Numbered from the stretch's first letter, positions 30,084 to 38,228 are shown. The stretch is DNA of 64,000 nucleotides from Blastococcus sp. LR1 (GCF_020166105.1 NZ_JAIUJY010000004.1:372001-436000), one strand, 5' to 3'. Numbers and translations: made by a program. Notes: a model not told the origin generated them from the sequence alone.

Positions 30084-30197
30084 GTCTTCCTCTCCTCGGG
30101 GCGCGGTCGCGCCACCGGCACTCGGTGCGGGGACCCGTCACCGCCGGTCCCCGCGTCTTGTAGTCTCTCCCGCGTACCGAGCAGCACGCACCGCACG

Positions 30198-30278
30198 GCG
30201 GGTTGCCCGAGTGGCCAATGGGAGCGGACTGTAAATCCGTCGGCTTAGCCTTCGAAGGTTCGAATCCTTCACCCGCCA
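30198..30278 (+). tRNA. tRNA-Tyr (GTA)
   Basis: The cloverleaf folds with acceptor arm GGCGGGT/ACCCGCC, anticodon GTA in ACTGTAAATCC, a long variable arm as expected for tRNA-Tyr, and T loop GGTTCGAATCC. The 3' CCA is not encoded. TAGTCT at 30162-30167 is a candidate -10. Confidence 0.96.
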
Positions 30279-30287
30279 CGTTCGGTA

Positions 30288-30321
30288 CGACGGCCCCCGA
30301 CCACCAGGTCGGGGGCCGTCG
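30288..30321 (+). terminator. Terminator of tRNA-Tyr
   Basis: A perfect GC-rich stem of about 15 base pairs (core ACGGCCCCCGACC and its complement) with an ACCA loop follows the tRNA after nine bases. It could also act on the convergent TadE-like gene. Confidence 0.8.
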
Positions 30322-30360
30322 CCCGTTCCGGGCCGGTCGGTTCAGCGCGTTCCCGGCAGG

Positions 30361-30792
30361 TCAGGGCAGCGTCGGGGCCCGTGCGCTGGCGACGGCGGTG
30401 CGCTCCAGCGGCTGGCCGCCGAGGAAGATCCAGTCGAAGGTGATCGTCACGAAGCGGGTGCACGTGACGGTCACCTCCGCGCCGTCGGTCTCGGCCGACC
30501 AGCTGTCGAGCTGGATCCCGCCGTCGGCGAGCTGGTCGGCGACGGCGGCCTGGGCCGCCGCGCGGGTGAGGGGCAGCTCGGCGCCCACGCCGCTGGCGTA
30601 GAGAACCGCCTCGTCGGCCTGGTTCGCGGCGGCGAGCGCGGCGCCGTCGCAGACCGACTGCACCTCCTGCTGCTCGAGGAAGGCGTCGGAGGCGGCGATG
30701 GCCCCGAAGGCCATCAGGGCCGCGACCAGCCAGCAGACCAGCACGAAGGGCAGGGTGGAGCCCCGCTCAGGGTCCTGGATCTCGAGCCGCAC
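30361..30792 (-). CDS. TadE/TadG-like single-span membrane protein
   Basis: The 143-residue protein has a short basic/acidic start ending DPERGSTLPFV, a single hydrophobic helix at about residues 14-36, then EVQSVCDGAALAAANQA, which is the pattern of Flp-pilus assembly TadE/TadG-like proteins. The rest is a Thr/Val-rich extracytoplasmic domain. The GTG start is chosen because it gives the usual short cytoplasmic segment before the helix; the frame stays open further upstream but through arginine-rich non-conserved sequence. No tad operon is in view, so it is a lone member. Its role is unknown. Confidence 0.65.
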   Translation of the reverse strand: MRLEIQDPERGSTLPFVLVCWLVAALMAFGAIAASDAFLEQQEVQSVCDGAALAAANQADEAVLYASGVGAELPLTRAAAQAAVADQLADGGIQLDSWSAETDGAEVTVTCTRFVTITFDWIFLGGQPLERTAVASARAPTLP

Positions 30793-30819
30793 GCCCGGAG
30801 GGTAAGCAGGGGGCCGGGG

Positions 30820-30907
30820 TTGTCCACCACCTGTGGACACGATCTGTGGACATTGTGGACGGACGGTCACCCGGTCCCGTGACGAGCGGCTGGTCCCTGT
30901 GGACGGC
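30820..30907. promoter_or_regulatory. Cluster of DnaA-box-like sites
   Basis: Within 88 bases there are TTGTCCACC (30820-30828) and, on the other strand, GTGTCCACA (30832-30840), ATGTCCACA (30845-30853) and two CCGTCCACA (30854-30862 and 30899-30907). The first three differ at one base from TTGTCCACA, the form favoured by high-GC actinobacterial DnaA. The cluster lies in the 353-base gap between the TadE-like gene and the repeat peptide. Apart from these sites no gene or clear promoter was recognised in 30793-31145. Confidence 0.4.
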
Positions 30908-31145
30908 GGGCCCGCGGCCGACCCTGCCGGGACGTCGCAGCGCCGCACCGCGTGACGCCGGGTGCGGTGCGAGTGGCGGAAGGTCACGACATGACGTGCG
31001 CGTACGGCGTGTCGTTGCCGACGTGCTTGCCGTCGCTCCACACGGGAAGCAAGGTCTCCGGCACGGCCTGTATTCGACGACGCTCTGCCCCCGCGCGTGG
31101 ACGGCTGCCGTGCCAGCCAGTCATTTGTGCCCAGAGGGAGGCGCC

Positions 31146-31250
31146 ATGAGCATCGCCATGCAGCGTGAAGGTCGGTCGGTTCGCGGGACCAAGTGGACCC
31201 GCGGGACCAAGTGGACCCGCGGCACCAAGTGGACGCGCCTAGCGGGCTGA
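31146..31250 (+). CDS. RGTKWT-repeat small peptide, 34 aa
   Basis: This tiny gene is not recognised. A strong GAGGGAGG ribosome binding site lies just before the ATG. The product begins MSIAMQREGRSV, then has three tandem copies of RGTKWT, and ends RLAG. It is strongly basic with one Trp per repeat. No signal peptide or membrane helix is seen. It is followed by a UUCG-capped hairpin and then the EAL-domain gene. The codons are repeated almost exactly, so the repeat arose by recent DNA duplication or is held by selection on nucleic acid. It may be a nucleic-acid- or membrane-binding peptide, or a leader; function is unknown. Confidence 0.6.
   Translation: MSIAMQREGRSVRGTKWTRGTKWTRGTKWTRLAG
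31182..31235 (+). repeat. 18-bp tandem repeat, three units
   Basis: Units start at 31182, 31200 and 31218. The first two are identical (CGCGGGACCAAGTGGACC) and the third differs at two bases. The period of 18 keeps the reading frame and encodes RGTKWT three times. Confidence 0.9.
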
Positions 31251-31283
31251 GTCCGCCAGGGGCTCATCTGCGGTTCACTCGTG

Positions 31284-31315
31284 CGGGGCAGTCGTTCTTC
31301 GGAACGGCTGCCCCG
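31284..31315 (+). terminator. UUCG-capped hairpin after the repeat peptide
   Basis: CGGGGCAG-T-CGTTC pairs with GAACG-G-CTGCCCCG around a TTCG loop closed by C-G, the very stable UUCG tetraloop. With no long T tract it is a probable terminator or attenuator between the peptide gene and the EAL gene. Confidence 0.75.
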
Positions 31316-31440
31316 ACTCATGTCCGGGGTGTTCCGTGCCGAAGTCGGTGGGAGCCGGCTTTTCCTCCCGGCTCGGAACAGGGTTGTGGTGGCCGACGCC
31401 GCTGTTAGCCTTCGCCCGCCCCACGACACCAGGAGCGCAG

Positions 31441-33984
31441 TTGCAGGTGGCTGAGCACGACGTTCGCGACCCGATCAGGGGACGTGCAGCGCGCAGCCAC
31501 TGGCTCGTCGCGCTGGTCGGCCTCGCCTTCGGGGTCCCGGTCGGGGCGCTCCTGCTGGCGGACGACCGGTCGGACGTCCACGTCGTCGTGCTCGTAGCGG
31601 TCTTCTGCGCCGCCGTCGCCGCCGAGCGTCTCAACGTGCACGTCGAGTTCCGGCGCCAGAGCCTGCACAGCTCGGGCAGCGAGCTGGCGTTCGTGCTCGC
31701 GCTCGTCGAGCTGGGCGGCGCGTGGACGGCCGTGACACGTGCTGCTGCGGTCGTGCTGGTCTTCTCGTCCCAGCGGCTCCCGGCTCCGAAGGTGGTCTTC
31801 AACGCCGCAGTGGCGGTCGTCGAAGCCGGCGTCGCCGTGGCCGTGCTCGCGCTGCTCCCGCCCGGCGGGATCACCGAGCCCTCGTCCTGGCTGTCCTACC
31901 TGCTCGCGATCTTCGCGGCCAACATGGTCGGCGGCGTCTTCGTGGTCGGTGCGGTCACGCTCAGCCAGGGCTATCCGGGTCGCGCCATCTGGACCAGCCT
32001 GTTCGTTCCCGTGCTCGTCATCGGGCCGGTGGCGGTGCTCATCGGGCTGACGGCCCTCCTGCTGCTGCACGCCACCGTGTGGTCCTGGCTGATCGTCGCA
32101 CCGCTCACGCTGGCTCTGGGTCTGCTCTACCGCCGGTTCGGGACGGTCGCGCGGCAGAGTCAGTCCCTGGAGCAGGTCTACGACTTCGCCCGGCGGGTGG
32201 AGGAAGTGCAGCCCGACGAGGCCGGCACCCGGCAGATCGTCCAGGCGGTGCGCGAGCTGCTGAACGCAGAGAGCGTCGCCCTCTGGCTTCCCCCGTACCT
32301 CGACGAGGGGCCACGGCTCGTCGTGGCCACCGAGGACGGCGTGGACTGGTACGACGGGCCGGGCGATCCGGACGACCTGCTCCGACGGCGGGCCGTGGCC
32401 TCCGCCGAAGGCGTGATCCACGTGGCTCTGGCCCGTGCCGACGAAGCCGAGCGTGCCGCGCTGGCCCGCCGCGGGGTCGCGGACCTGCTGGGCGCGCCGG
32501 TCACGACGGCCGCCGGCGAGCCGGGTTACCTCGAGGTCTGCGACCGCCGTAGCGACCTCGTCACGTTCAGCAGCAGTGAGCGCGGTGCCCTGGACTCCAT
32601 GCTCACGCACGTCAACGCCGCGATCCGGCAGCAGCAGCTGCTCACCCGGATCCGCTACGACGCCGACCACGACCGGCTGACCGGCCTGCCGAACCGCCAG
32701 CGCCTCGCCGCCGAGATCGACGAGCTGCTCTCCGCCGACCCGGCGGGTGCGCGGGCCGGGCTGATCCTGGCCTCCCTCGGCACCTACGCCGACGTCACCG
32801 ACACCCTCGGCCACGCCGCGAGCGACGAACTGCTGCTGGTCACCGCCGGACTGCTGCGGGAGCACGCGCCGCCGCGCGCCCTGCTCGCCCGGATGGAGCG
32901 CGAGCAGTTCGCGGTGCTCCTGCCCGGTCTCTCCCTGGCGGCGACCGAGCAGGCCGCCCGCCGGCTGCGGGAAGCAGCCGCGACGCGGGTCCGGGTCGCG
33001 GGTCTGGACCTGGAGGTCTCGCTCACGATCGGCGTGGTCGCGGCCCCGGTGCACGGCACCGACGCCGGCATCCTGATGCAGCGGGCCGATGTCGCCCTGC
33101 TCGCGGCGGAGAACTCCGGCGGGGTGGCCAGCTACCACCCGGTCCTGGACCAGCAGAGCCTGCGTCGTCTCCAGCTCGGCACGGAGCTCGAGCAGGCCAT
33201 GGCGGACCGGCAGATCAGCGTCGTCTTCCAGCCGGTCATCGACGCGCAGTCCAACGACATCGTCAGCGTGGAGACGCTCGTCCGGTGGGTCCACCCCCGG
33301 TACGGCAACGTCCCCCCGGAGGAGGTCATCGGCCTGGCCGAGCAGATCGGCCGGATCGGCGCGATCACCGATCACGTCCTAGACCTGGCGCTGGCCCGGT
33401 GTCGCGGATGGCTGGACCAGGGCATCGCGCTCTCGGTCGCGGTGAACGTGTCCGCCAGCTCCCTGGCGGAGCCGGACCTCGTCGAGCGCATCCGCGGCGC
33501 TCTGCTGCGCCACCAGGTGCCCGGCGAGCTGCTCATCCTCGAGCTGACCGAGAGCAGCGTCGTCGACGACGCCGTGCGGGAGAGCTCCGTCCTCGACGAC
33601 CTGCACGACCTCGGGCTCCGGCTGTCCATGGACGACTTCGGCACCGGCTACTCGTCGCTGTCGCAGCTCCGGCAGCTGCCGATCGACGAGCTGAAGATCG
33701 ACAAGTCCTTCATCCTGACGATGGCCACCAGTCAGGGGGAGTCGTTCATCGCCCGGTCGATCATCGAGCTGGCGCACAACCTGGGGCTCTCCGTCGTCGC
33801 CGAGGGCGTCGAGGACGAGATGACCCGCAACCAGCTGGCCACGATGGGCTGCGACAAGCTGCAGGGTTTCCTGATCAGCCGGCCGCTGGCGGAGGACCGC
33901 CTGGAGAAGTGGCTGCTGGCCCGCGCCGGGGTCCGGTCCGCCGCCCCGGGTGCCGCGCACCGCCGCCTGTTCGTCCGGACCTGA
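31441..33984 (+). CDS. Membrane-anchored degenerate GGDEF / EAL domain protein
   Basis: The 847-residue protein probably degrades cyclic di-GMP at the membrane. An N-terminal region of about 240 residues holds seven or eight hydrophobic helices, then a GAF-like region, GGDEF (about 410-570) and EAL (about 580-835). The GGDEF signature is replaced by M-E-R-E-Q-F at 485-490, so cyclase activity is unlikely. The EAL motif is Glu611-Thr-Leu, and the other catalytic residues are visible: Asn in VNVSASSL, ELTES, Asp731-Asp732 in DDFGTGYSSL, LKIDKSF and AEGVE. The TTG at 31441 is chosen because AGGAG lies five bases before it; GTG at 31447 is an alternative. Confidence 0.88.
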   Translation: MQVAEHDVRDPIRGRAARSHWLVALVGLAFGVPVGALLLADDRSDVHVVVLVAVFCAAVAAERLNVHVEFRRQSLHSSGSELAFVLALVELGGAWTAVTRAAAVVLVFSSQRLPAPKVVFNAAVAVVEAGVAVAVLALLPPGGITEPSSWLSYLLAIFAANMVGGVFVVGAVTLSQGYPGRAIWTSLFVPVLVIGPVAVLIGLTALLLLHATVWSWLIVAPLTLALGLLYRRFGTVARQSQSLEQVYDFARRVEEVQPDEAGTRQIVQAVRELLNAESVALWLPPYLDEGPRLVVATEDGVDWYDGPGDPDDLLRRRAVASAEGVIHVALARADEAERAALARRGVADLLGAPVTTAAGEPGYLEVCDRRSDLVTFSSSERGALDSMLTHVNAAIRQQQLLTRIRYDADHDRLTGLPNRQRLAAEIDELLSADPAGARAGLILASLGTYADVTDTLGHAASDELLLVTAGLLREHAPPRALLARMEREQFAVLLPGLSLAATEQAARRLREAAATRVRVAGLDLEVSLTIGVVAAPVHGTDAGILMQRADVALLAAENSGGVASYHPVLDQQSLRRLQLGTELEQAMADRQISVVFQPVIDAQSNDIVSVETLVRWVHPRYGNVPPEEVIGLAEQIGRIGAITDHVLDLALARCRGWLDQGIALSVAVNVSASSLAEPDLVERIRGALLRHQVPGELLILELTESSVVDDAVRESSVLDDLHDLGLRLSMDDFGTGYSSLSQLRQLPIDELKIDKSFILTMATSQGESFIARSIIELAHNLGLSVVAEGVEDEMTRNQLATMGCDKLQGFLISRPLAEDRLEKWLLARAGVRSAAPGAAHRRLFVRT

Positions 33985-34087
33985 CGCGGAACCTCTCCGG
34001 GTGGCTGTTAGAGTCTTCCCGCACGGTCCGGAGGGCCTCGCTGAGTGCCACGAACGGCTTGGTAGAGTCTCCGACGGTTCCGATAGC

Positions 34088-34160
34088 GCCCCTTTAGCTC
34101 AGTCGGCAGAGCGTCTCCATGGTAAGGAGAAGGTCTACGGTTCGATTCCGTAAAGGGGCT
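34088..34160 (+). tRNA. tRNA-Thr (GGT)
   Basis: Acceptor arm GCCCCTT/AAGGGGC, anticodon loop ATGGTAA with GGT, and T loop GGTTCGATTCC give a full 73-base cloverleaf. No CCA is encoded. Two TAGAGT hexamers (34009-34014 and 34063-34068) upstream are candidate -10 elements. Confidence 0.96.
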
Positions 34161-34217
34161 CTGGTTAGCAAGCAGACCGGCCGGTCCTGTCGCGAGACCG
34201 GGCCGCACGGTCGTCCC

Positions 34218-34291
34218 GGCGGTGTAGCTCAGCCTGGTAGAGCAAGCGGCTCATAATCGCTGTGTCACCGGTTCAAGTCCGGTCACCGCTA
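34218..34291 (+). tRNA. tRNA-Met (CAT), elongator type
   Basis: Anticodon loop CTCATAA carries CAT; the acceptor GGCGGTG pairs with CACCGCT including a G1-U72 pair, as in the mycobacterial elongator tRNA-Met. The T loop is GGTTCAAGTCC. It lies 57 bases after tRNA-Thr in the conserved Thr-Met-rpmG order. No CCA is encoded. Confidence 0.94.
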
Positions 34292-34295
34292 CTCC

Positions 34296-34324
34296 CGACG
34301 GACCCCGCACTCCGGGGTCCGTCG
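34296..34324 (+). terminator. Terminator after the Thr/Met tRNA genes
   Basis: CGACGGACCCCG and CGGGGTCCGTCG form a perfect 12-base-pair stem with a five-base loop, four bases after tRNA-Met. Confidence 0.8.
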
Positions 34325-34397
34325 TCCTGTCGGTACACCCGATCGCACCACCAGGCCCCCGCCCCGGGGGTCTGCCCCACAAGGCGAGGAGCGCCCC

Positions 34398-34562
34398 ATG
34401 GCAGCCACCGATGTCCGCCCGAAGATCACCCTGGCCTGCCAGGAGTGCAAGAGCCGGAACTACATCACCCGCAAGAACCGGCGGAACGACCCCGACCGGC
34501 TCGAGCTGAAGAAGTACTGCCCGCGCGAGCGCAAGCACACCGTGCACCGCGAGACCCGCTGA
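34398..34562 (+). CDS. rpmG: 50S ribosomal protein L33, one zinc Cys missing
   Basis: The 54-residue protein is L33, beginning [14 protein letters not shown] with [16 protein letters not shown] in the middle and HRETR at the end. Actinobacterial zinc-type L33 has two CxxC pairs. Here the first (Cys14, Cys17 in CQEC) is intact but the second reads CPRE, so the fourth Cys is replaced by Glu. Zinc binding may use a His in KHTVH or may be lost. It follows the tRNA genes and precedes hadA, as in mycobacteria. Confidence 0.95.
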   Translation: MAATDVRPKITLACQECKSRNYITRKNRRNDPDRLELKKYCPRERKHTVHRETR

Positions 34563-34594
34563 CGGTCTCCGACAACTGAGCTGAGGGCGGGAGC

Positions 34595-35041
34595 ATGGCG
34601 CTGGACCGGGAACTGGTCGGGCGCAGCTACCCGCCCTCAGCCGTCTACGAGGTAGGCCGGGCCAAGATCGCCGAGTTCGCCACCGCGGTCGGGGCGCTGG
34701 ACCCGGTCCACCTCGACGTCGATGCCGCCCGCGCCGCCGGGCATCCCGACGTCATCGCACCGCCCACGTTCGCCATCGTGGTCAGCCTCGAGGCGGCCTT
34801 CGTCGTCCTGAGCGACCCGGAGGTGGGGCTGGACTACAGCCGGGTGGTCCACGGCGAGCAGAAGTTCGTCCACCACCGCCCGATCCGGGCCGGGGACCGG
34901 CTGGTCGCCACGACCACCATCGACGCCGCCCGGTCCGTCGCCGGCAACGACCTGCTGACCGCCCGGGTGGAGCTGGTCGGCGAGGACGGCGACGCGGTGT
35001 GCACCGCGATCTCGATGCTGGTCGCCCGGGGGGTCTCGTGA
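34595..35041 (+). CDS. hadA: HadA-like MaoC dehydratase subunit (non-catalytic partner)
   Basis: The 148-residue hot-dog-fold protein resembles HadA/HadC, the partner subunit of (3R)-hydroxyacyl-ACP dehydratase in type II fatty acid synthesis. It has FATAVGALDPVHLD where catalytic MaoC proteins have GDxNPIH: the catalytic Asp is replaced by Ala while the His remains. This fits the known role of HadA as substrate-channel subunit with HadB as catalyst. Its stop overlaps the hadB GTG by four bases, consistent with a 1:1 complex. Confidence 0.85.
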   Translation: MALDRELVGRSYPPSAVYEVGRAKIAEFATAVGALDPVHLDVDAARAAGHPDVIAPPTFAIVVSLEAAFVVLSDPEVGLDYSRVVHGEQKFVHHRPIRAGDRLVATTTIDAARSVAGNDLLTARVELVGEDGDAVCTAISMLVARGVS

Positions 35042-35457
35042 ACGCCGACGTGGGCATCGATGTGGGCACCGAGCTGCCGGAGCAGGTCGTCCGGATCACC
35101 CGCGCCGACCTGGTCCGCTACGCCGGAGCGTCGGGCGACTTCAACCCGATCCACTGGAACGAGCGGGTGGCCCGCGAGGTGGGCCTGCCGGGCGTCATCG
35201 CCCACGGAATGTTCACCATGGCGCTGGCCGGCCGGGCCGTGACCGCGTGGACCGGGGACCCGGCTGCCCTGCTGGAGTACCAGGTGCGCTTCGGGCGGCC
35301 AGTGGTCGTGCCCGATGACGAGGACGGCGCCGAGCTCACGGTCCGCGGCCGGGTCGCGGCGCTGCTGGACGGCGGCCGGGCGCGCGTGGACCTCACCGTG
35401 ACCAGCGCGGGTGAGAAGGTGCTCTCCCTGGCCCGCGTGGTCGTGCGCCTGCCGTGA
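35038..35457 (+). CDS. hadB: HadB-like MaoC dehydratase, catalytic subunit
   Basis: The 139-residue protein is a MaoC-type hydratase with the catalytic dyad in YAGASGDFNPIHWN (Asp and His). HGMFTMALAG follows and completes the hydratase 2 motif. With HadA it would remove water from 3-hydroxyacyl-ACP during chain elongation. The GTG start overlaps hadA. No hadC is present. In mycobacteria this locus serves mycolic acid synthesis, but if this organism lacks mycolates, ordinary fatty acid elongation is the likely role. Confidence 0.87.
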   Translation: MNADVGIDVGTELPEQVVRITRADLVRYAGASGDFNPIHWNERVAREVGLPGVIAHGMFTMALAGRAVTAWTGDPAALLEYQVRFGRPVVVPDDEDGAELTVRGRVAALLDGGRARVDLTVTSAGEKVLSLARVVVRLP

Positions 35458-36866
35458 CGGTCCGCCGGTCGGCGGTGCTGCTCACCGCTGTCCTGCTGAC
35501 CGGCTGCACCTCCTTCGCCGACGGGGACCCGGCCGGCGCCGCCGCGACGCCGGCTCCTCCGGAGGCGGCCGTCGATCCGGGTGCGTGCCCGACGGAGCGC
35601 GCGGCGCCCGACCCGGACCGGCCGGAGATCGACTACGACTTCCGGCTCTCCGACGACCTGCGCACCGTCACCGGTCGCGAGACCGTCGTCTTCACCCCCG
35701 ACCTGCCGACCGACGAGCTCGTCTTCCGGCTGGTCCCCAACGCCCCGGAGTCGGAGTCCGCGGGGAACCGGCTGGTCGTCGAAGGGGTGCGGGGCGACGA
35801 CGTGCGCGACGGCGGCTACGAGGCGGTCGGCGCTGCGGGTCCGGGCGGGCTGTACGTCGTACGGCTCGACGACGAGCTGGCGGCAGGGGAGTCCACGGAG
35901 GTCCGGTTGGACTTCACGCTCACCGTCGGTGAGGGCGGCTTCGAGCGGTTCGGCGCCGCCGAGGGTGTGACCTGGTGGGCGAGCGGGGCTCCGCTGCTGG
36001 CCTGGGAGCCCGGCGCCGGCTGGGCCCGTGACCCCTTCGTCGGGCTCACCGGCGAGACCACGGTGAGTCCCGCGGCCGACAGCACCGTCACCGTCTCCGC
36101 ACCGGAGCAGCTCACCGTGCTCATGACCGGGGCCCACGCCGCCCCTGGCGAGCCACGGGACGGACGGCGCACCTGGCGGTCGACCGAGCCGGTCGCACGG
36201 GACGTCGCCGTCGCGGCGGGGCTGTTCGGCACGGCGGAGGGGGAGACCCCGACGGGGGTGCAGGTCCGGGTCGGCACCCTCCCGGACGGGGACCTGACGT
36301 CGGCGGAGCTGCTGGAGGACACCCTCGGGGCGATCGCCGAGCTGGAGGCGTTCCTGGGCCCCTTCCCCTACGAGACGCTCAGCGTCGCGCTGCTGCCGGA
36401 CTACGGCGGCGGGATCGAGTACCCGAGCATGATCCTGGAAGCCACGCCGAGCCGGGAGGTGCTCGTCCACGAGGTCGCGCACATGTGGTTCTACGGGATG
36501 GTCGGCAACTCGCAGTTCCGCGATCCCTGGCTGGACGAGGCGTTCGCCTCCTGGGCCGAGGCGGTGACCGATCCGCCGGCGGCGCGGGCGGTGGAGTCCG
36601 CACTGGCCCGGCCCGGCGACGTCGGGGGAGCGATGGACCAGTTCGACGGCGACCGGTCCTACGTCAGCGCCGTCTACGGCAAGGGTGGCGCCGCACTGCT
36701 GGCAGCGCGGGAGGCCGCCGGCGCCGTGGCGTTCGACGAGGCGATCCGCTGCTACGTGGACGCGACCGCGTGGTCCGTCGCGACCCCGGCCGACGTCGGC
36801 GCCGCACTGGCGGACCTGCCCGCCGCGACCGGCGTCCTGGTCGAGGCCGGAGCGCTCGACCCGTAG
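35454..36866 (+). CDS. M1-family-like zinc metallopeptidase lipoprotein
   Basis: The 470-residue protein has a lipoprotein signal (Arg4-Arg5, lipobox LLTGC with Cys at residue 18) and a C-terminal gluzincin domain. The zinc site is His339-Glu-Val-Ala-His343 with Glu362 in WLDEAFASW, spaced as in M1 aminopeptidases. The substrate-recognition GxMEN motif is replaced by GGIEYPSM, as in atypical M1-like proteins. The GTG start overlaps hadB by four bases, so it is co-translated with the dehydratase. Catalytic residues look intact, but substrate and any link to fatty acid synthesis are unknown. Confidence 0.82.
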   Translation: MTVRRSAVLLTAVLLTGCTSFADGDPAGAAATPAPPEAAVDPGACPTERAAPDPDRPEIDYDFRLSDDLRTVTGRETVVFTPDLPTDELVFRLVPNAPESESAGNRLVVEGVRGDDVRDGGYEAVGAAGPGGLYVVRLDDELAAGESTEVRLDFTLTVGEGGFERFGAAEGVTWWASGAPLLAWEPGAGWARDPFVGLTGETTVSPAADSTVTVSAPEQLTVLMTGAHAAPGEPRDGRRTWRSTEPVARDVAVAAGLFGTAEGETPTGVQVRVGTLPDGDLTSAELLEDTLGAIAELEAFLGPFPYETLSVALLPDYGGGIEYPSMILEATPSREVLVHEVAHMWFYGMVGNSQFRDPWLDEAFASWAEAVTDPPAARAVESALARPGDVGGAMDQFDGDRSYVSAVYGKGGAALLAAREAAGAVAFDEAIRCYVDATAWSVATPADVGAALADLPAATGVLVEAGALDP

Positions 36867-36882
36867 ATGGACGGGCCAGGCG

Positions 36883-38139
36883 TCAGCCGGCGGAGCCGAG
36901 CAGCCGCTGCAGTCGGGTGACGCCCTCGACGAGGTCGTCGTCGCCCAGGGCGTAGGACATCCGGATGTAGCCCGGCGTCCCGAACGCCTCACCGGGGACC
37001 ACCGCGACCTCGGCCTGCTCCAGGATCACCTCGGCCAGCTCGGCGCTGGTCTCCGCCGTCCGCCCGCCGATCGGCCGGCCCAGCAGGCCCTTCACCGACG
37101 GGTAGACGTAGAAGGCGCCCTGCGGCTCGGGGCAGGCGATGCCCGGGATCTCCCGCAGCATCGACACGATCGTGGTCCGGCGGCGGTCGAAGGCCTCGCG
37201 CATCGTGGCCACTGCCGACAGGTCCCCGTTCAGCGCGGCGATGGCGGCGGCCTGGGAGACGTTGGCGACGTTCGACGTCGCGTGCGACTGCAGGTTGGTC
37301 GCCGCCTTCACCACGTCCGCCGGGCCCGCGATCCAGCCGACCCGCCAGCCGGTCATGGCGTAGGTCTTCGCGACGCCGTTGACCACGATGCAGCGGTCGG
37401 CCAGCTCGGGGACGAGGACGGGCATCGACGGCGCGGTCACGCCGCCGTAGGTGAGGTGCTCGTAGATCTCGTCGGTCAGGACCCAGAGGCCGGCCTCGAG
37501 GGCCCAGCGGCCGATCTCCTCGACCTGCTCCGGCGGGTAGACCGCGCCGGTGGGGTTCGACGGCGAGCAGAAGAGCAGCGCCTTGGTGCGCGGGGTGCGT
37601 GCGGCCTCCAGCTGGGCGGCGGAGACGAGGTAGCCGCTCTGCTCGTCGGCCACGACCGGCACCGGCACCCCGCCGGCCAGCGCGATCGCCTCGGGGTAGG
37701 TGGTCCAGTAGGGCGCGGGCACGAGGACCTCGTCGCCCGGGTCGAGCATCGTGGCGAACGCCTCGTAGACCGCCTGCTTGCCGCCGTTGGTGACCAGCAC
37801 CTGGGCGGGGGAGATCTGCAGGCCGGAGTCCCGCGCCGTCTTGGCGACGATGGCCTCCTTGAGCGCGGGCAGACCGCCGGCCGGCGTGTACCGGTGCATG
37901 GCGGGGGTGCGGGCCGCGGCGATCGCGGCCTCCACGATGTAGTCGGGCGTCGGGAAGTCCGGCTCGCCGGCGCCGAACCCGATCACCGGCTTGCCGGCGG
38001 CCTTGAGGGCCTTGGCCTTGGCGTCGACGGCCAGCGTCGCGGACTCGGCGATGGCGCCGATGCGACGGGAGATGCGGCGCGCGGCGGGCGGCAGCTCGGT
38101 CGAGGGGGTGACGGACTCCGGGGCGGAGGCGGCGGTCAT
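36883..38139 (-). CDS. aspC: Pyridoxal-phosphate aspartate-type aminotransferase
   Basis: The 418-residue class I aminotransferase (fold type I, subgroup I-gamma) most likely interconverts aspartate and oxaloacetate with glutamate/2-oxoglutarate. The PLP lysine is Lys258 in [16 protein letters not shown], with Arg266 nearby. Asn195 in SPSNPTGAV, Asp223 and Tyr226 in TDEIYEHL complete the cofactor site. [13 protein letters not shown] is the family opening. An aspC-type gene near the hadABC/secE region is also seen in other actinobacteria. Convergent with the metallopeptidase, 16 bases apart. Confidence 0.9.
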   Translation of the reverse strand: MTAASAPESVTPSTELPPAARRISRRIGAIAESATLAVDAKAKALKAAGKPVIGFGAGEPDFPTPDYIVEAAIAAARTPAMHRYTPAGGLPALKEAIVAKTARDSGLQISPAQVLVTNGGKQAVYEAFATMLDPGDEVLVPAPYWTTYPEAIALAGGVPVPVVADEQSGYLVSAAQLEAARTPRTKALLFCSPSNPTGAVYPPEQVEEIGRWALEAGLWVLTDEIYEHLTYGGVTAPSMPVLVPELADRCIVVNGVAKTYAMTGWRVGWIAGPADVVKAATNLQSHATSNVANVSQAAAIAALNGDLSAVATMREAFDRRRTTIVSMLREIPGIACPEPQGAFYVYPSVKGLLGRPIGGRTAETSAELAEVILEQAEVAVVPGEAFGTPGYIRMSYALGDDDLVEGVTRLQRLLGSAG

Positions 38140-38228
38140 GGGACCATCGTGTCAAAGACCGCCGCCGCAGGGGCCGCCGCCCGCCGCGGGCTCCGGTCGC
38201 CCGCTGGTGGAGGCGGGTCGGCGGGACG

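Noticed and set aside
34595..35041. HadA as a broken (pseudogene) dehydratase because its catalytic Asp is Ala
   Set aside because: Loss of that Asp with an intact frame fits the known non-catalytic partner subunit, and it is coupled to an intact HadB.
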